Shown here: piece after piece, positions 1 through 12,506 of the stretch
Layout: each line of letters starts with the position of its first letter
Position numbering within the stretch: the stretch's first letter is position 1
Source of the DNA: Glandiceps talaboti
Taxonomy: Eukaryota; Hemichordata; Enteropneusta; Spengelidae
Assembly: GCF_964340395.1 (NCBI RefSeq)
Contig: NC_135567.1
Span: 9,974,484 to 10,038,483 of the forward strand
Length of the DNA: 64,000 nt
Direction of reading: 5' to 3'
Made by a program: the position numbers and the translations under genes
The notes under the pieces: generated by a model
Told to the model about the DNA's origin: nothing
The model's input: the letters and a program-made list of their open reading frames with translations, nothing else
Databases searched by the model: none

Positions 1-211
<211 letters not shown>

Positions 212-339
212 GAATCTGTGGAGTGGACAGATATTTCGGGTGTTTGATGACAAGGATGTCAAAAAAGGTGGATGGTCATTTTCACACTAAATATACGATG
301 TCTATATTAATTATTTTCTTTGACTCAGGACGTGAGCAG

Positions 340-536
340 AATAATCTCTTCGTCTCTGTCTGTCTCCCCCTCTGTCTCTCTGTTTCTGTCTCCGTCTCTC
401 TCCGCTCTGTCTCAATGTATGTCTCTCTGTCTCTGTCTGTGTGTCTCTGTCTGTGTGTCTGTGTGTGTGTGTGTCTGTCTGTCTGTCTGCCTTTCTGTGT
501 GTCTGTCTATCTGTCTGTCTGTCTGTTTGTCTGATT
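340..536. repeat. TCTG/TCTC-rich low-complexity tract
   Basis: Degenerate TCTG, TCTC and TGTG repeats. A related (TGTC)n patch lies at about 868-927. Open frames here are simple-repeat artefacts. Confidence 0.9.
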
Positions 537-540
537 TACA

Positions 541-894
541 ATGACAAGATTAATACTGTTTAGATGGTACAATATTATAAGCAAGACATGATAACAGTTT
601 CATAGTGAACATGGAATCCGTGTAGTTACAACAAAATCATAAACTCTGAAGCAAAAACTGGCTGGACACAAATCTTGCTAGCATACATGTATATTGCTAC
701 AGTTGTTTGTCTAGCTAGACAAAATATCTCTTTGATGTTGCTAAATATTCTCGTCTGGCTCGACAAGAACGGAATTTCAAATGTTACATTTTCGTAAATC
801 GACTCTCAAACATATCAAAGAACGCACAAACCTTAGAGGTTTATCTTCTTCGTCTTTTTTTTATGTCTGTATGTCCGTCCGTCCGTCTAGCTGT

Positions 895-925
<31 letters not shown>

Positions 926-1384
926 GGGTAGAAAAACAATATTCTTCGTCATCACTTTGAGGGCACCAGTCAAAAGCTGCAGTCACCCTGAGGAATTGCT
1001 CCCCAAAGATTTTAGAATTCTGCTGTTTCCAACAATCATCAGTTTAATGTGGATTTATATAATGATGTTCTACATTAGACGTTGGACATTCCATGAAGTC
1101 AAGACGACTGTTCTAATCTACCGGACTTTCATTTCTATGAATATTAATGAGCAACGTCTAACTCGGATGCCTGGTTAACCATTAGGAGGCGTTTGAGGAG
1201 ATAGTACAGATGCTAGATTATATTTTATGTGTTTGAATCTTCGGTGAGTGAGTAGCGTGCGTGCGTTCTGTATGTGCATTGTACATGCTGACTATCAGAT
1301 TGTATGCTATAGGTTATGGATGTGCACACAATTAGTATTTAAATAAAAGATATTACATAGGGCTGGAATGCGACAAAATATATA
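541..1384. other. Intergenic, no gene seen
   Basis: Apart from the (TGTC)n patch near 868-927 I see no coding exon, RNA gene or structured repeat. The short open frame at 957-1178 has no recognisable domain. Confidence 0.5.
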
Positions 1385-2705
1385 ATCTGCATCTGAAACT
1401 AGACTAGTTTTCCATCTACCCACGGAATCTGGCTTCCTACCTCATTTATGGAAGTCTGCAATCGTCACACTACTCATAAATAAACCCACGCTCAATCCGG
1501 AAATTCTGAAAAACCTTTCGTCCAATTTCCAATCTACCTTTTCTGTCTAAGTTAATTGAAAGTTCAGTTGCTGCTCAAACTGATTACAATCCGATATAGA
1601 TGTCGGGTAATCGTTCATTGATATTTTACCTTCGTTATTTTGCTGAATTAATTGACCTTCTTGGTACATGTTTACATTTTATAGCCTGATCGCCTCCTCT
1701 ACATCTGAATCGGCGCACATGCTAACGAATTTCTGCTTAGTGAGACACAGCCAATCAGGTTGCGTCTTTCTTGTCATGGGCATACATGACTGTTAAGAGT
1801 ATGTCAGGGCTCTGTTCTAGGACTTCTTACTGTTTACAGTACTATATTTCACCACTCGGACAGCTTAGCCATCGTCATAAACTTCAATTTCATCAATTAG
1901 CTGATAGCAACTATACTTGTCTTCTAAGAAATCCTGTACCACCTCTGCTGCATCTTCAGTTGAAGAAGATGTCAACGATATTATGTGCTGGATGACACAG
2001 AAGAAACTTAAGTTGAACGATACGGAAGTCATTTTAATTCGTTCGAAATTTGATCTTTCACAGTCACATCTCACTGATAATACCGACATCTACATCTGGT
2101 CAAGTGTTTTTGAAACTACTTCATCTGTGAGAAACATTGGTGTTATATTTGATGACAATAATACATTTCAACAACATATTCACTTCCTTTCCACAAAATT
2201 GGACGTATCAGAAAATACTTGTCTCACGATTTCTGTGCCACCCTCATCCATACTGTTCTATCTTCAAAGCTGAACAATAAAGCATTATCCGTCTAACGAG
2301 ATCCCACGAGACCCAATTGAGTGCATAGCAAACACGTTCGGGTGGTCAAGCTGAAGTGTTAAATGCTTGGAGTAATTATACTGACAGTATATTACAAAGT
2401 CATTGGCTTCCAATACCTCATCGTATTGTTTTCAAAACTTTTGCTCATCACTTACAAAGCCCTCAATTAACTCTCTCCTCAATATCTCAGGAACTTAATT
2501 ACAACCCATTCATCGGCTAAATGCCTTCTGCACATATCCAGATTGAGTCTGGCTTTCTATGGTCGCTGCTCCTTGTCTTCAGCAGCTCCTAATCTTTCGA
2601 ACTCTCTACCCATGGATACTAAAACCTCTCCCAGTGTCAACATTTTGAAAAGATGCTTAAAACTCACATCTTTCAGAGAGCATTTTCATAATTCTAAGCG
2701 CCACT
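1385..2705 (+). pseudogene. Decayed CR1/L2-like non-LTR retrotransposon (reverse transcriptase)
   Basis: Translated pieces in shifting frames match the order of a CR1/L2-clade polymerase. Near 1431-1500 is an LPHLWKSAIVTLL-like segment. Near 1800-1915 is the degraded region around the catalytic motif (SPLGQLSHRHKL, then FHQLADSN where a YADD-type motif is expected). Near 1975-2160 come IMCWMTQKKLKLNDTEV and SSVRNIGVIFDDN. Near 2400 is HWLPIPHRIVFK, and near 2650 the C-terminal LKTHIFQRAF-like end. Many stops and frameshifts show it is dead. Copies of this clade are usually 5'-truncated, as here. The family call is by remembered motif pattern, not by search. Confidence 0.8.
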
Positions 2706-2732
2706 GAACATTGTTTAACTTTGGGTCTGAGG

Positions 2733-2861
<129 letters not shown>

Positions 2862-3025
2862 ACTTACTTCAAAAGAATGAGGATGTTGTAAGTCGTTACT
2901 CGGAATTTCACGCTTCCTCAGCAATCCGAATCGTCAGACGTTCCACAGGAGTTTACCAATGGGAAACGGCGGCCGTCATCAACTGGTTCAACACCACCCC
3001 GATGAATCAAATCACACCTTTATAA

Positions 3026-3640
3026 TGTTCAATATTGTCAATTTCTACCTGTCCGTCAACGAAAGCCTACTATAGAAAGCACTGATATTCGTAAAAAAAC
3101 AACAATAACATATTCGGAGCAGGATGTTGAAATAATCATGCTCTGCTGAAAACCCATGCTGTTCGATACAGAAATACATGAGGAAAACAGAGACCAGTAT
3201 GACGTCACAATGGGAAGTTGCGACTGTGCTGAGATATGTGAGCTAGTAGATACATACATTCTCAATAATTATCTTGCAGAAAAACACCAGAAGAGCAGTA
3301 TTGTCCTATACAGAGACGACAGATTGGCATCAATGGGAAGCAAACAGAATGTAAGAAAGAAATAACCAAAGTCTTCAGTAAACATAGACTTAAAATAACC
3401 ATACAAACCAACTTAAAATCATAAACTTTCTAGACACTACTCTAACCATCTTCAATGGAGTGGCTGCTTACACAATTGAGACAAAATGTCGTAATCTCTG
3501 TTTAACTGAGAAATTATATGTAATCAATGTTGAAGAGGATGCTACTAAATTAAACAAAAACATGAATTAGTCTCGAAATGTCGCCAAGAAAGTAAATATT
3601 CTCTCTACAACTATAGAAGTAAACCACCATACGAAATAGC
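3026..3640 (+). pseudogene. Penelope-like element reverse transcriptase fragment
   Basis: Starts with IVNFYLSVNESLL, which corresponds to the FDIVNFYPSI motif A of Penelope-like RTs. It continues through YDVTMGSCDCAEICELV and the VLYRDDRLAS catalytic box, then near 3400 KIINFLDTTLTIFNG. The same order occurs in the minus-strand fragment at 30.4-31.2 kb (VTMGSYDGAEVCALVG, GLYRDDGLAV, KIVNYLDITLNL), so the two support each other. Stops and frameshifts make it non-functional. It lies between (GA)n at 2733 and (CT)n at 3756. Confidence 0.8.
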
Positions 3641-3755
3641 TTAGTCCAACCATCTTGTTATGCAATATACACGCAAATATTTAAGTATATATATCGACCT
3701 TGACAATCCCAATTGTATCAGTTGTCTGATGAGGAAGCGTGAAACTCCCCCCCCC

Positions 3756-3759
3756 CTCT

Positions 3760-3847
<88 letters not shown>
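3756..3847. repeat. (CT)n microsatellite
   Basis: About 90 bp of CT repeat after a C-run; it passes directly into the tetranucleotide repeat that follows. Confidence 0.97.
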
Positions 3848-3850
<3 letters not shown>

Positions 3851-4060
3851 ATGTATGTATGTATGTATGTATGTATGTATGTATGTATGTATGTATGTAT
3901 GTATGTATGCATGTGTGTGTGTATGTATGTATGTATGTATGTATGTATGTATGTATGTATGTATGTATGTATGTATGCAAGTTATGCATGTATGTATGCA
4001 TGTGTATGCAAGTGTGTATTATGCGTATATGTATGTATGTACGTGTGTGTGTGTGTGCAT
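3848..4060. repeat. (TATG)n tetranucleotide repeat
   Basis: TATG units, pure for over 60 bp and then interrupted by TGTG and GCAAGT variants. Met-Tyr-Val-Cys open frames on it are not genes. Confidence 0.95.
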
Positions 4061-4459
4061 GTTGTGTTTCAATGGAACACTCAACCTCAATTTGTATAAT
4101 GTTTGTAGCACACCATTAACAGTTAATGAGTTATGATTGTAAAATGGTGAGGGGGGGGGGTGTCATGAACAAATTTAATTTGTTTCAGGGGGGATGACAA
4201 ACAAATGTGGAGTTTCGAAGCAAATCCTCCGAAGGGCCCCCCGGGTCTTAAATAATGAGGGCTCCCTTACCTATCCACTCTTTCACTGTCGGTGGGTCTT
4301 ACTCTACGGGTTGATCTAGCGTTGGTGAGGGGTCAAATAGTATACCCATTACACGTTCTAGGACTTCAGCCATATGAGTGCGTAGATCTCTCCGAGCAGC
4401 ACCTTTAATCGTTCTTCTGGTCTTGTGTAAATTGAAATGCAATCGATCGTAGTGAGCTG

Positions 4460-4848
4460 TAGACTCTCTCACAGTCCTCGGAACTTCGCTTTACTAAAAT
4501 CGACGCTAAATGAATTATTTTGTATGTACCGATACCATCTACATAACGTACTCCATCGTACTCGAACAACCTTGTACTGTGCGCCCTCATCGACCACATA
4601 GAGATATATGTTCGTTGACGTGTGACTGCGACGCTCCGTGTTATCGCGAAGTCTCGGGGCTTCGCGATAACACGGAGCGTCGCAGTCACACGTCAACGAA
4701 TGGTTATCTCTATCATGGTCGATGAGGGCGCACAGTACAAGGATATTCGAGTACGGTTAATTAGCTGGCATCGGTACACACAAAATAATTCGTTTAGCTT
4801 TAATTTTAGTAAAGCGAAGCTCCGAGGGCTGTAAGAGAGTCTAAGTGA
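4460..4848. repeat. Foldback palindrome with perfect 41-bp core
   Basis: Positions 4611-4651 and 4660-4700 are exact reverse complements around an 8-base loop (4652-4659). Outside the core the arms continue imperfectly: GTACTGTGCGCCCTCATCGA at about 4574 pairs with TCGATGAGGGCGCACAGTAC at about 4721, and TTCGCTTTACTAAAAT at about 4484 pairs with ATTTTAGTAAAGCGAA near 4803. The whole is a ~390-bp hairpin of foldback or MITE type. Short open frames in it are mirror images of each other. Confidence 0.9.
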
Positions 4849-5105
4849 GCTGCATCCCACGTACTAGTCGAAGGAACACGAACACCATTACTCGACGTCG
4901 AATTTGAAGAAACATCAACATGGACGGTTACAGTCTTTTCGCCGAAAAGGCAAGTGGGCGACGAAGTTGCACGTAAACCGAAAGGTGTACATGAATGGCA
5001 ACTTTCCAAACTTGTACTCGAACTAGTACATTCCCTGCTTTTCAAAATCCATTCCTCGACGTCCGACATATTTTCATCTGACGTGCGCGTCACTCACACA
5101 GAATC
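4849..5105. other. Unassigned sequence between palindrome and RT
   Basis: A 95-codon minus frame (4806-5093) spans this stretch. It is Ser/Thr-rich with no motif I recognise, overlaps the foldback arm, and is probably fortuitous. Confidence 0.35.
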
Positions 5106-6600
5106 ACGACAATAAGGAACCCCTCCTGTTTATAACCTTAGATGCCAGAAAAGCATTAGACGTAGTATGGCACAATTCCCTCTTTCGAAAACTCTGTCTG
5201 TCCAACAACCATCAAGTAGTAAACAATGTCAAACAACTCTATAATAATGCCACCTCATGTGTAAAGTGGGATAATCAACTTTCATCAGACTTTCCAATCT
5301 TGCAAGGTGTTAGACAAGGAGGAATACTTTCTGCTCACCTTTATAAAGTATTTATCAACGACCTACTCCACCAGATCACCAGTATAGGTATTGGCAGCCA
5401 CATAGGTCTCACAAACTGCTCATGTCCAACCTTTGCAGATGATACATCTTTGCTGGCAAAGAACACCATTAAAGCTCAAGAAATCTTGGACTGTATAACA
5501 AACTATACATCAAACGAAAGGTACACCATGAATCTAGATAAAAGTTCAGTAACACCAATCAAAAAAGAGTCACAAGAATGCAACTTGCTACTTAACAGTC
5601 AGAGTCTCCCGATCAAATCTAAAACAACACATTTAGGAATTACAAGAAACTCAACCCTGAAAACAGAAATAGAATCAAATATCTCATCTGCCAGAAAAGC
5701 TACATATTCACTCCTTGGAGCCGAATGTCATGGTAAAAATGGTCTTAGCCCCAAAGTCACTTTCTCTATGTGGACATCCTTTATCCTTCCTAGGCTTACA
5801 TATGGTCTCGAAACTGTGAATTGACTAAAAGAGATATAACCAACCTAGAATTAACACAAAAAACAATGATGAAGCAAATTCTATCCCTAGCTGAAAACAC
5901 CGCTGACGAAGCTGTTTATCTTATATCTGGACTAAGCACAATTGAAGCTGAAGTTGACGTCAAGAAACTCTCACTCCTTAGAAGAATACTACAAAATAAG
6001 GACCCACCTGAGTTCCGTATTGGTGAAAGACAAATTGCCCTCTAAGATCTGAAAAGCAATAGCTGGTTTAGCGATCTCAAGTCAATACTTCACAACTATC
6101 AATTACAGGACATTTATCACTTATTTTCACATCCACCCCCTATCAAACAATGGAAACTACTCATTAACAAAAAAGTTAACAGCTACTGGCAAGAACAATT
6201 CGAAGCATCAGCATCCAAAAAAAACGAGTCTACGTTATCTCAATACATCAAATAGAATCAAGCACGGTCCCCATCTGATATGGTCCAGTATCTCCAACAA
6301 CATAAGAGAATCACAACGTGTAATCATCAAAAATAGACTAGTTACTGGTAACTGTAGACTACAAGCAAACAAAGCCAATTTCAACCAATATACAATTAAC
6401 CCTATTTGCATATTCTGTCACAAAGCCCGTGAACACTTCATTAACAGCTGTCATCTATTCAGTAAACTTAGAAATAAATTTATCAGGAACATGAAAGAAG
6501 CGGCTGGATGACAAAAAATATCACTCAACTTGTGCTCGATCTTACCTTACTGGAGGAGACAAACAACATACCATCTGATGTCCTATTACAATTAGAACGG
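5105..6600 (+). pseudogene. Degenerate non-LTR retrotransposon polymerase
   Basis: The frame shows RT motif order. LDARKALDVVWHNSLFRKL stands for motif A and starts near 5140. ILQGVRQGGILSAHLYKVFI follows near 5298, then the catalytic FADDTSLLA box near 5440, and a thumb region ending in LPRLTYGLETVN near 5820. After a frameshift the sequence continues (TKRDITNLELTQKTMMKQIL) with in-frame stops near 6043 and 6253. A terminal Cys/His segment near 6400 (ICIFCHKAREHFINSCH) resembles the zinc-knuckle C-terminus of Jockey/CR1-type polymerases. It is 5'-truncated and dead. Confidence 0.85.
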
Positions 6601-6604
6601 ATCT

Positions 6605-6712
6605 AACGAGTATAAAGTTGGCGTCAGATTCAGATTCAGATTCAGCTAGCGTCATATTGAGTGTCAGATTCAGCGTCAGATAGCGTCAGCTAGCGTCAGA
6701 TCCGAAGACACC
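6605..6712. repeat. AGATTC/AGCGTC minisatellite
   Basis: Interleaved CAGATT and TAGCGTCAG units follow the end of the non-LTR element and may be its 3' tail. Confidence 0.7.
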
Positions 6713-7150
6713 CGACGGACTCAATCAAACCTGAAATAATACTGTTTGGACGACAGGGGAAGATTCCGCTCCACAAGCTTTTGATCGAAATTGTGATGTC
6801 TCTGCTTTTACAATTTTTATTTGGGGAATATACGTGAAATAGAGTTGAAATACTTGTCACCGAGACATTGATAGCCCCAAGTTCAGCCACTGTATGTTCG
6901 TTGGTTGATACGTTTTGCCAATAATTTACACGACGTCAGTAAAAATGAAGTTTACGTACGTAATATGTTGCCGTTCACCGTCTGCAAGCAGAACAAGACT
7001 TTGCTCCGACGTGGCCGCTCACGCTGGGAAATAACTAACACGAGTTATCATATAGCGCAACAAATTTCATGTGCTAACAGTTTGCTTTCGCAATCGTAAT
7101 CTTGGACGGGGAAAGAGACTAATCTGAGTTCGTAAATTGTACTGTCAAAG
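6713..7150. other. Intergenic, no gene seen
   Basis: Short open frames on both strands (for example 6905-7099) lack recognisable domains or splice context. Confidence 0.4.
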
Positions 7151-7331
<181 letters not shown>

Positions 7332-7379
7332 CCCTCGCTCATGCATACACGGTATAATTTGAGCATTTAAGTTTAGTTC

Positions 7380-8027
7380 AGATAATTGTGTACTTTAAGT
7401 CCTAGGACCCAATTTTTGACATTGTACGACCCGTATAACCATCACATAATCAGTTGTATGACCGACCGTACAGACCACTGAACTAGGTGTTGAGTGACAG
7501 TGTACAGACCCGGGGGGGGGAGAGCACTTCCATAGAAAAGGTATATACATATCATGCATTTGTACCGCGGTTTAGAGCCGCGCCCCCGCCCTTTTTAGAC
7601 CCATGTAGAGTTTTGACCCTTGAATTTTGCTTCACAATGTCTTTTCTTCGATGGTACGTAGGAATGTAGACTTTTGACATCACAATTAAGCAACAAATGT
7701 AGACATTTGACAGCCCCCCCCCCCAATTTCGATACTTTTGTAGAGTTTGTGCCCATGTTTTGAACCTTCCAGGGTACATGTGTACCCATTATAGACCCTG
7801 GGGTACACGTGTACCCAAGTGCACCCCTGGGGTACAGACCCATTACGATCTTTCGTACAACCCAACTCACTCTCTCCCCCCTCTCTCTCCCATATGTCCA
7901 CATCTCTTTTATATGTCCCCTCTCATTCTCTCTCCATCTTTCTCTCATTTGACCCCCTCACCCTCCATACACCCCTCTCATGTCCCCCTAATTCTCTCTC
8001 ATATGCCCCCCTCTCTCATTCTCTATG

Positions 8028-8094
<67 letters not shown>
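7380..8094. repeat. Degenerate GTAGA-TTTTGAC repeats, palindromes and (CT)n
   Basis: Loose repeats of a TGTAGAGTTTTGACC-like word recur at about 7600, 7665, 7697 and 7740. Two near-identical palindromes, GGGTACATGTGTACCC (about 7773) and GGGTACACGTGTACCC (about 7800), follow. The stretch ends in CTCTC-rich sequence and pure (CT)n from about 8033. I see no coding potential. Confidence 0.7.
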
Positions 8095-8097
<3 letters not shown>

Positions 8098-8596
8098 CCT
8101 TTCAGACAATAATTTCCAAGCTTTATGAGACAGCAGAATAAAGTATCAATACATATTCTTTAATATAGATAGGAGTTGACCAATTTATTTTTTATAAAGT
8201 TATAAATAACATCACAGTAGTAAAGGTAAGCATATCTAATGGTAGCATCATTGCTACCACCATTAAAAAACAAGTCATACTTTAAGTCAGTTGAATACCT
8301 TGTATAAAGTGTAACCAAAGCCTCCGATAGTTGGAAACTCACGTCTCCTATTTCATATGTGCAAATTTAAAGATTTTAGATTAGGCAATTTTCTGTGACA
8401 GGTGTCCATTTTTTAACAACTTTGATGCTTTTGTTGTTAGTATTATTAAAAGGGCTGAACTATTAATAGACTAATTTCACATTGTGAGGAGTCATGAATA
8501 CAATCTACTCCCAAAGCCATTATTGTTTTCAGATACGCCTACCACCCAACACACAAGCCTTCAGCACTACATTGAATGTCAATACTAAGGCTCAGT

Positions 8597-8863
8597 ACTT
8601 TGATGGTATTGTCCCAAATGCAACCCTTAACTACATCAATGACAACTAGTATTGGTGATTGTACATCTACGATACAAATACAGGCACTTTGATAGTATTG
8701 TCCCACGTACAACCCTTGACTATGTACACAACAACTAGTATTGGTGATTGTACATATACAATACAGATACAGGTACTTTTAGGATATTGCCCCACACACA
8801 ACCCTTGCCTATGTACACGACACCCAGTATTGGTGATTGTATACCTTTGAAGTTTGACACAGA
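8597..8863. repeat. 89-bp tandem repeat, three copies
   Basis: Units start at 8597, 8686 and 8775. Each carries ACTTTGATAGTATTGTCCCA, ACAACCCTTG and AGTATTGGTGATTGTA with few differences. The array lies just beyond the 3' end of the minus-strand transposase and could be subterminal to that element. Confidence 0.9.
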
Positions 8864-9057
8864 TACTATTTTTTGTGTTGCTGACAAGCTCAAGTAAACA
8901 CATCTGCTGGCAGAGACAAGTTATGTATTGGAACGGAACAATGACTGATACAGTTTCACCTATTTCCTGATAATATGGAAATTTAACTTTCTCTTGTATA
9001 CAGACACAGAGACTGTGTATTCTCTGAATTGGAATAAATTCTGCACCATTTACATTT

Positions 9058-10460
9058 TCATAATCTGTACTCCACACCATTGCCAAAGTACATATGCATA
9101 GGGTGTTCCTTTAACCATACAACTCTTGCAACAATGTGTGAAACTTTCTTCGCCTTCTCATCTTTAACAACGACCATTTCACTGCGGAATATGTCACATA
9201 TTAATCCTGGTCGTAACCTACTAGTACAATCAACTGGACAACACCCCGTTCTGTTCTCTTTTCCAACCCACTTGGCACGGAAAAAGGCAGACCTCCTATT
9301 TCGGGAGTCTTCTTTTGCAAGTAAGTTGCCCATATATAAAACCTTGTTGAAACATTCAGCAATAGGTATAACACTAGATATAGGACTTAAAGACAAATAA
9401 GAATACATGTCTTGTAGCGCACAAATATCATCAGAGTCAAAGAAATATTTCCTCTCTGGTGGCAATACAACTATGTTATCACTTTCACAATATCTAATTT
9501 GACTTATGTCTGAAGACAATGTTGCCTTGTGGTGAAAGCATATATCATCAATGGATACGATAGTTTCCCCAACTGTTCCTTTCTGTTTTCCTTCATTTGA
9601 TAACAAATTTTTTATTTCCATGAAACTTTCTGGCCAAATGACATCATCGACTTGCTGCCCTTGAACAAATTTTCTCATTAGTTGTACACTTACTGATTGG
9701 TTATTGGTGTGATAATTACCTAGTATTCCATTATACCTCTCAAAAGAGAAACACCAAAAGCTGTACACAGGACCATAATCAAGAATACACTCTTTCAAAT
9801 GCAAATGTAAGTGCATATTTATAGTACACGTTTCAGGTCCATATAATTTTCTAAAAAACACACAAAACTGATAAATATATTCATGTGCCCGTTGAGCTTC
9901 ACTGCAGGTTATAACCTTTGCACACAGTATTCTACACGCTTTGACAAATAGGCCCCAGCAAGCATAATGATCATTACTGATCACTCCTTTCAGTGCATAG
10001 CTAGAAAAATACAGTACCCAATTCTTCCACTGCTCCGCAGTAAAACCAGAAAGCCCTGCCGAAATCTTACGAGGTATTCTACCAAGATTGCCAGGTAAAT
10101 GCAAAGAATCAACTCTCTTCTGTACCATTTCAAAGTGTTCATTTGTTAAGATCTTCTTCTTTTTCCATATATTTATCACATGTTTTGCTGTACCGAGCAA
10201 TAAGTTGTGCATTGGATCAATAACGTGAAATCGCACTGGCAAAAAGTATGGAAGTTCATTTAGTTCAGTACAGCGAGCACCATACTCTCTTTCCAATTTC
10301 CTTTGTTGTGCAAGGGTTGGTGACTGCTCAACACGTAGTGCATAGTTCATGTGCTCTTCATCTGTCCTCAACGTTGTATTACTCACTATTTCAAACTGAC
10401 TGTAATCACCTTTCTGACCAAACGCACTCCTTGGGAAGGAGATCAAACATTTACTGCAAC
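9058..10460 (-). CDS. Transposase exon 4 (second Asp and Glu of the DDE core)
   Basis: The acceptor TTTCAG lies before GTTGCAG at 10460, and a leading G from exon 3 completes Gly. The exon completes a CxxC...CxxC finger begun in exon 3 (ACRKCGG...GCSKCL). It then carries VIDPMHNLLLGTAKHVINIW, a helical region, HLHLHLKECILDYGPVYSFW and FERYNGILGNYH, and ends with a chromo/SH3-like segment near residues 420-467 of the exon. The TGA at 9058 follows GNGVEYRL and is judged a frameshift product. Confidence 0.85.
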
Positions 10461-10774
10461 CTGAAACATACAATAGACATAAAACACATGACATTATTAT
10501 ATTATATTATACATTTCTACATTACAAACATAAATCATAATCTAGCCAGAATCATTAATCATGAAGTACACTCAGTTCAGTTACATAAAACAAATCACTT
10601 ATATACAAAGAAATAAGAAAACAAAAACATGAAGCCACACAGTAGGGCAAAGCTTGACCTCATCTAGAATGTCAAGGTGTAGATTAAAGGCGAAGGATAC
10701 CCTAAGAATGTTTGACTTTTAATAAAAAGATGAATGTTAAACATGATCAAAAGTGGTGGTTTTATTCACTTTCA

Positions 10775-10870
10775 CTTATCGATATGGGAGAAAACGGCAG
10801 TCGAACTAAGGCGGAAGTGACGTACGAGTAACAACACCACTTCCGCTGTCTGCTACCGCTAGCCATGAAG
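10775..10870. promoter_or_regulatory. Inverted GGCGGAAGTG sites (ETS-like)
   Basis: GGCGGAAGTGACGTACG near 10811 faces CCACTTCCGC near 10840 within the third transposase intron. The words match ETS-family cores (GGAAGTG) with an adjacent TGACGTAC. Function is inferred only. Confidence 0.3.
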
Positions 10871-11422
10871 TGACATATAGACCCAAGTTTCTGGACTTCA
10901 AAAAATCCCTTGGGGATAAAGGTGAGGCCCTGTTGTACCTTTCCTCACACTGCTCCCTATTGTGGATTCAAATTTTATGTATCAAATACTACATATCAAA
11001 GTAGCACTAGAAAACGTTTCTTAATCGTTGAATTCAAAAATAGAGTGTTACAACTACAAGTCAATGTGTATGCGCACATGTTTTTGATACTTTGCTGATT
11101 GCTGCATGTCATCAGGTCAGGCGAAATACTTAATTCTATACCCTGTCCCATACAAAACATTTACACAAGTTTTAGCTCAAACAGTTCCACCTTTTATCCC
11201 CTTCAGTACTGAAAACTTTCCCGCCAAAATTGTTTGAACAAAATTCTTGCTTGTATGCAGGTTTTTGGCATATATCAACTTCATTTTAGACTGGAATTAA
11301 AGAAATGTTAGTTTGTAATAAAGTAATACTATTGTAATTATGAAAATGTTTCTATAAATTGGGTTACCATATTATTGAAAAATCATCTTTAGTCATGAAA
11401 GGGTTACAGTAGATGGCCTTAC

Positions 11423-12506
11423 CTTTTAGAGCACCATGACCAACAAAACCTCCACATTTTCTACATGCTGGTATGTCAGATGACAGACACATCAATACCC
11501 CTCTATAAATATTTCCATCGTCCAGTAGAACTCCATGAAAGAAATCACTTAACTCTTCTACTAGTGGCTGGAGATATGAGTTGATGTTCTTTTTGGCTTC
11601 TTTTGGACCTGGCATCAAGCCCACCAACATGACATTTTCGGGATTAAAGCGTTCTTCTCTTGGCAAATTGTTTATTGCTAAGTATAGCACGCCTGCTGAA
11701 TATGGACTGTGTTCAAATGGTTGAAACCAGTCTACGTTGAGCGTGAAAGACAGATCGTACTGTGAAGTAAAGAATCCATTTTCCATCAAATCTCTCCAAA
11801 CTTTACCATCATAAATATCCTGCAAAACTCCATTGGGCACGCTTCTGGTTCGCCATGCATTGCATTTCTCTATGAAATGTGCTCGTTTGACAAATGCTGC
11901 TAAAGTCTGTTTTATGTCCTTGTAGCAATACACCTTAATTGGATAAAAGTAACTTTGTCCCTCTCTAGATACCACCTTCTTCAGTAATGCAGTATGACAC
12001 GCTTTTCTTTTCCTTCTCTGTGGATGGTGTGGAAACTGGACAGTCTTACACTTCAATGGAACCTTTTCTCCATTGGGGTTGATACGGTAGCACTCTTCAA
12101 ACTTATACAGTGAGTGACACTTTGGGCAGACAACATATTTTCTGAAATCATCCTTGACAAGTCCAAGTATCTTCCTGACTTTATACAGTGATATTGGTAT
12201 CACCTTGGCAAACTTGACAAGGGCTTGCACCTGGAAAATACATCCAAGTGCTCCGACAAACAGTGCTATAAACCTAAGGAGCACTGTTATTCCTCTATTT
12301 GAAACAACATACAACTTCTGCCACTTCAGTATAAACAGTAAGGCTGCTATCAGCAACGGTCTGCAAACAGACTTGGGTATCGGTGAATGGTCATCTTTGT
12401 TTGCTTGACCATCATTCATGAGTCGAGCGTCCTCCATATCAATTTCATCCCAATATTCCTCATCACAGGATTTTTCATCCATTTTGAGGTCCTTTTGGAG
12501 AATATC
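11423..12506 (-). CDS. Transposase exon 3 (first Asp of the DDE core)
   Basis: Encodes 361 codons with acceptor GAAG/GATATTC and donor AAAG/GTAAGG. It begins with the acidic DILQKDLKMDEKSCDEEYWD. A hydrophobic helical segment (LLIAALLFILKWQ) and a CPKC...C finger (VVCPKCHSLYKFEEC) follow, then NVDWFQPF with the presumed first catalytic Asp, and the conserved MPGPKEA block. A longer open frame upstream of 12506 is intron read-through. Confidence 0.85.

Noticed and set aside
3724-3745. CTGATGAGGAAGCGTGAAAC resembles a hammerhead ribozyme core, which occurs in some Penelope-like elements.
   Set aside because: No base-paired helix II fits between CTGATGA and GAAA, and no matching cleavage strand is visible. 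The related minus-strand word at 2.9 kb reads GCTGAGGAAG and lacks the core.
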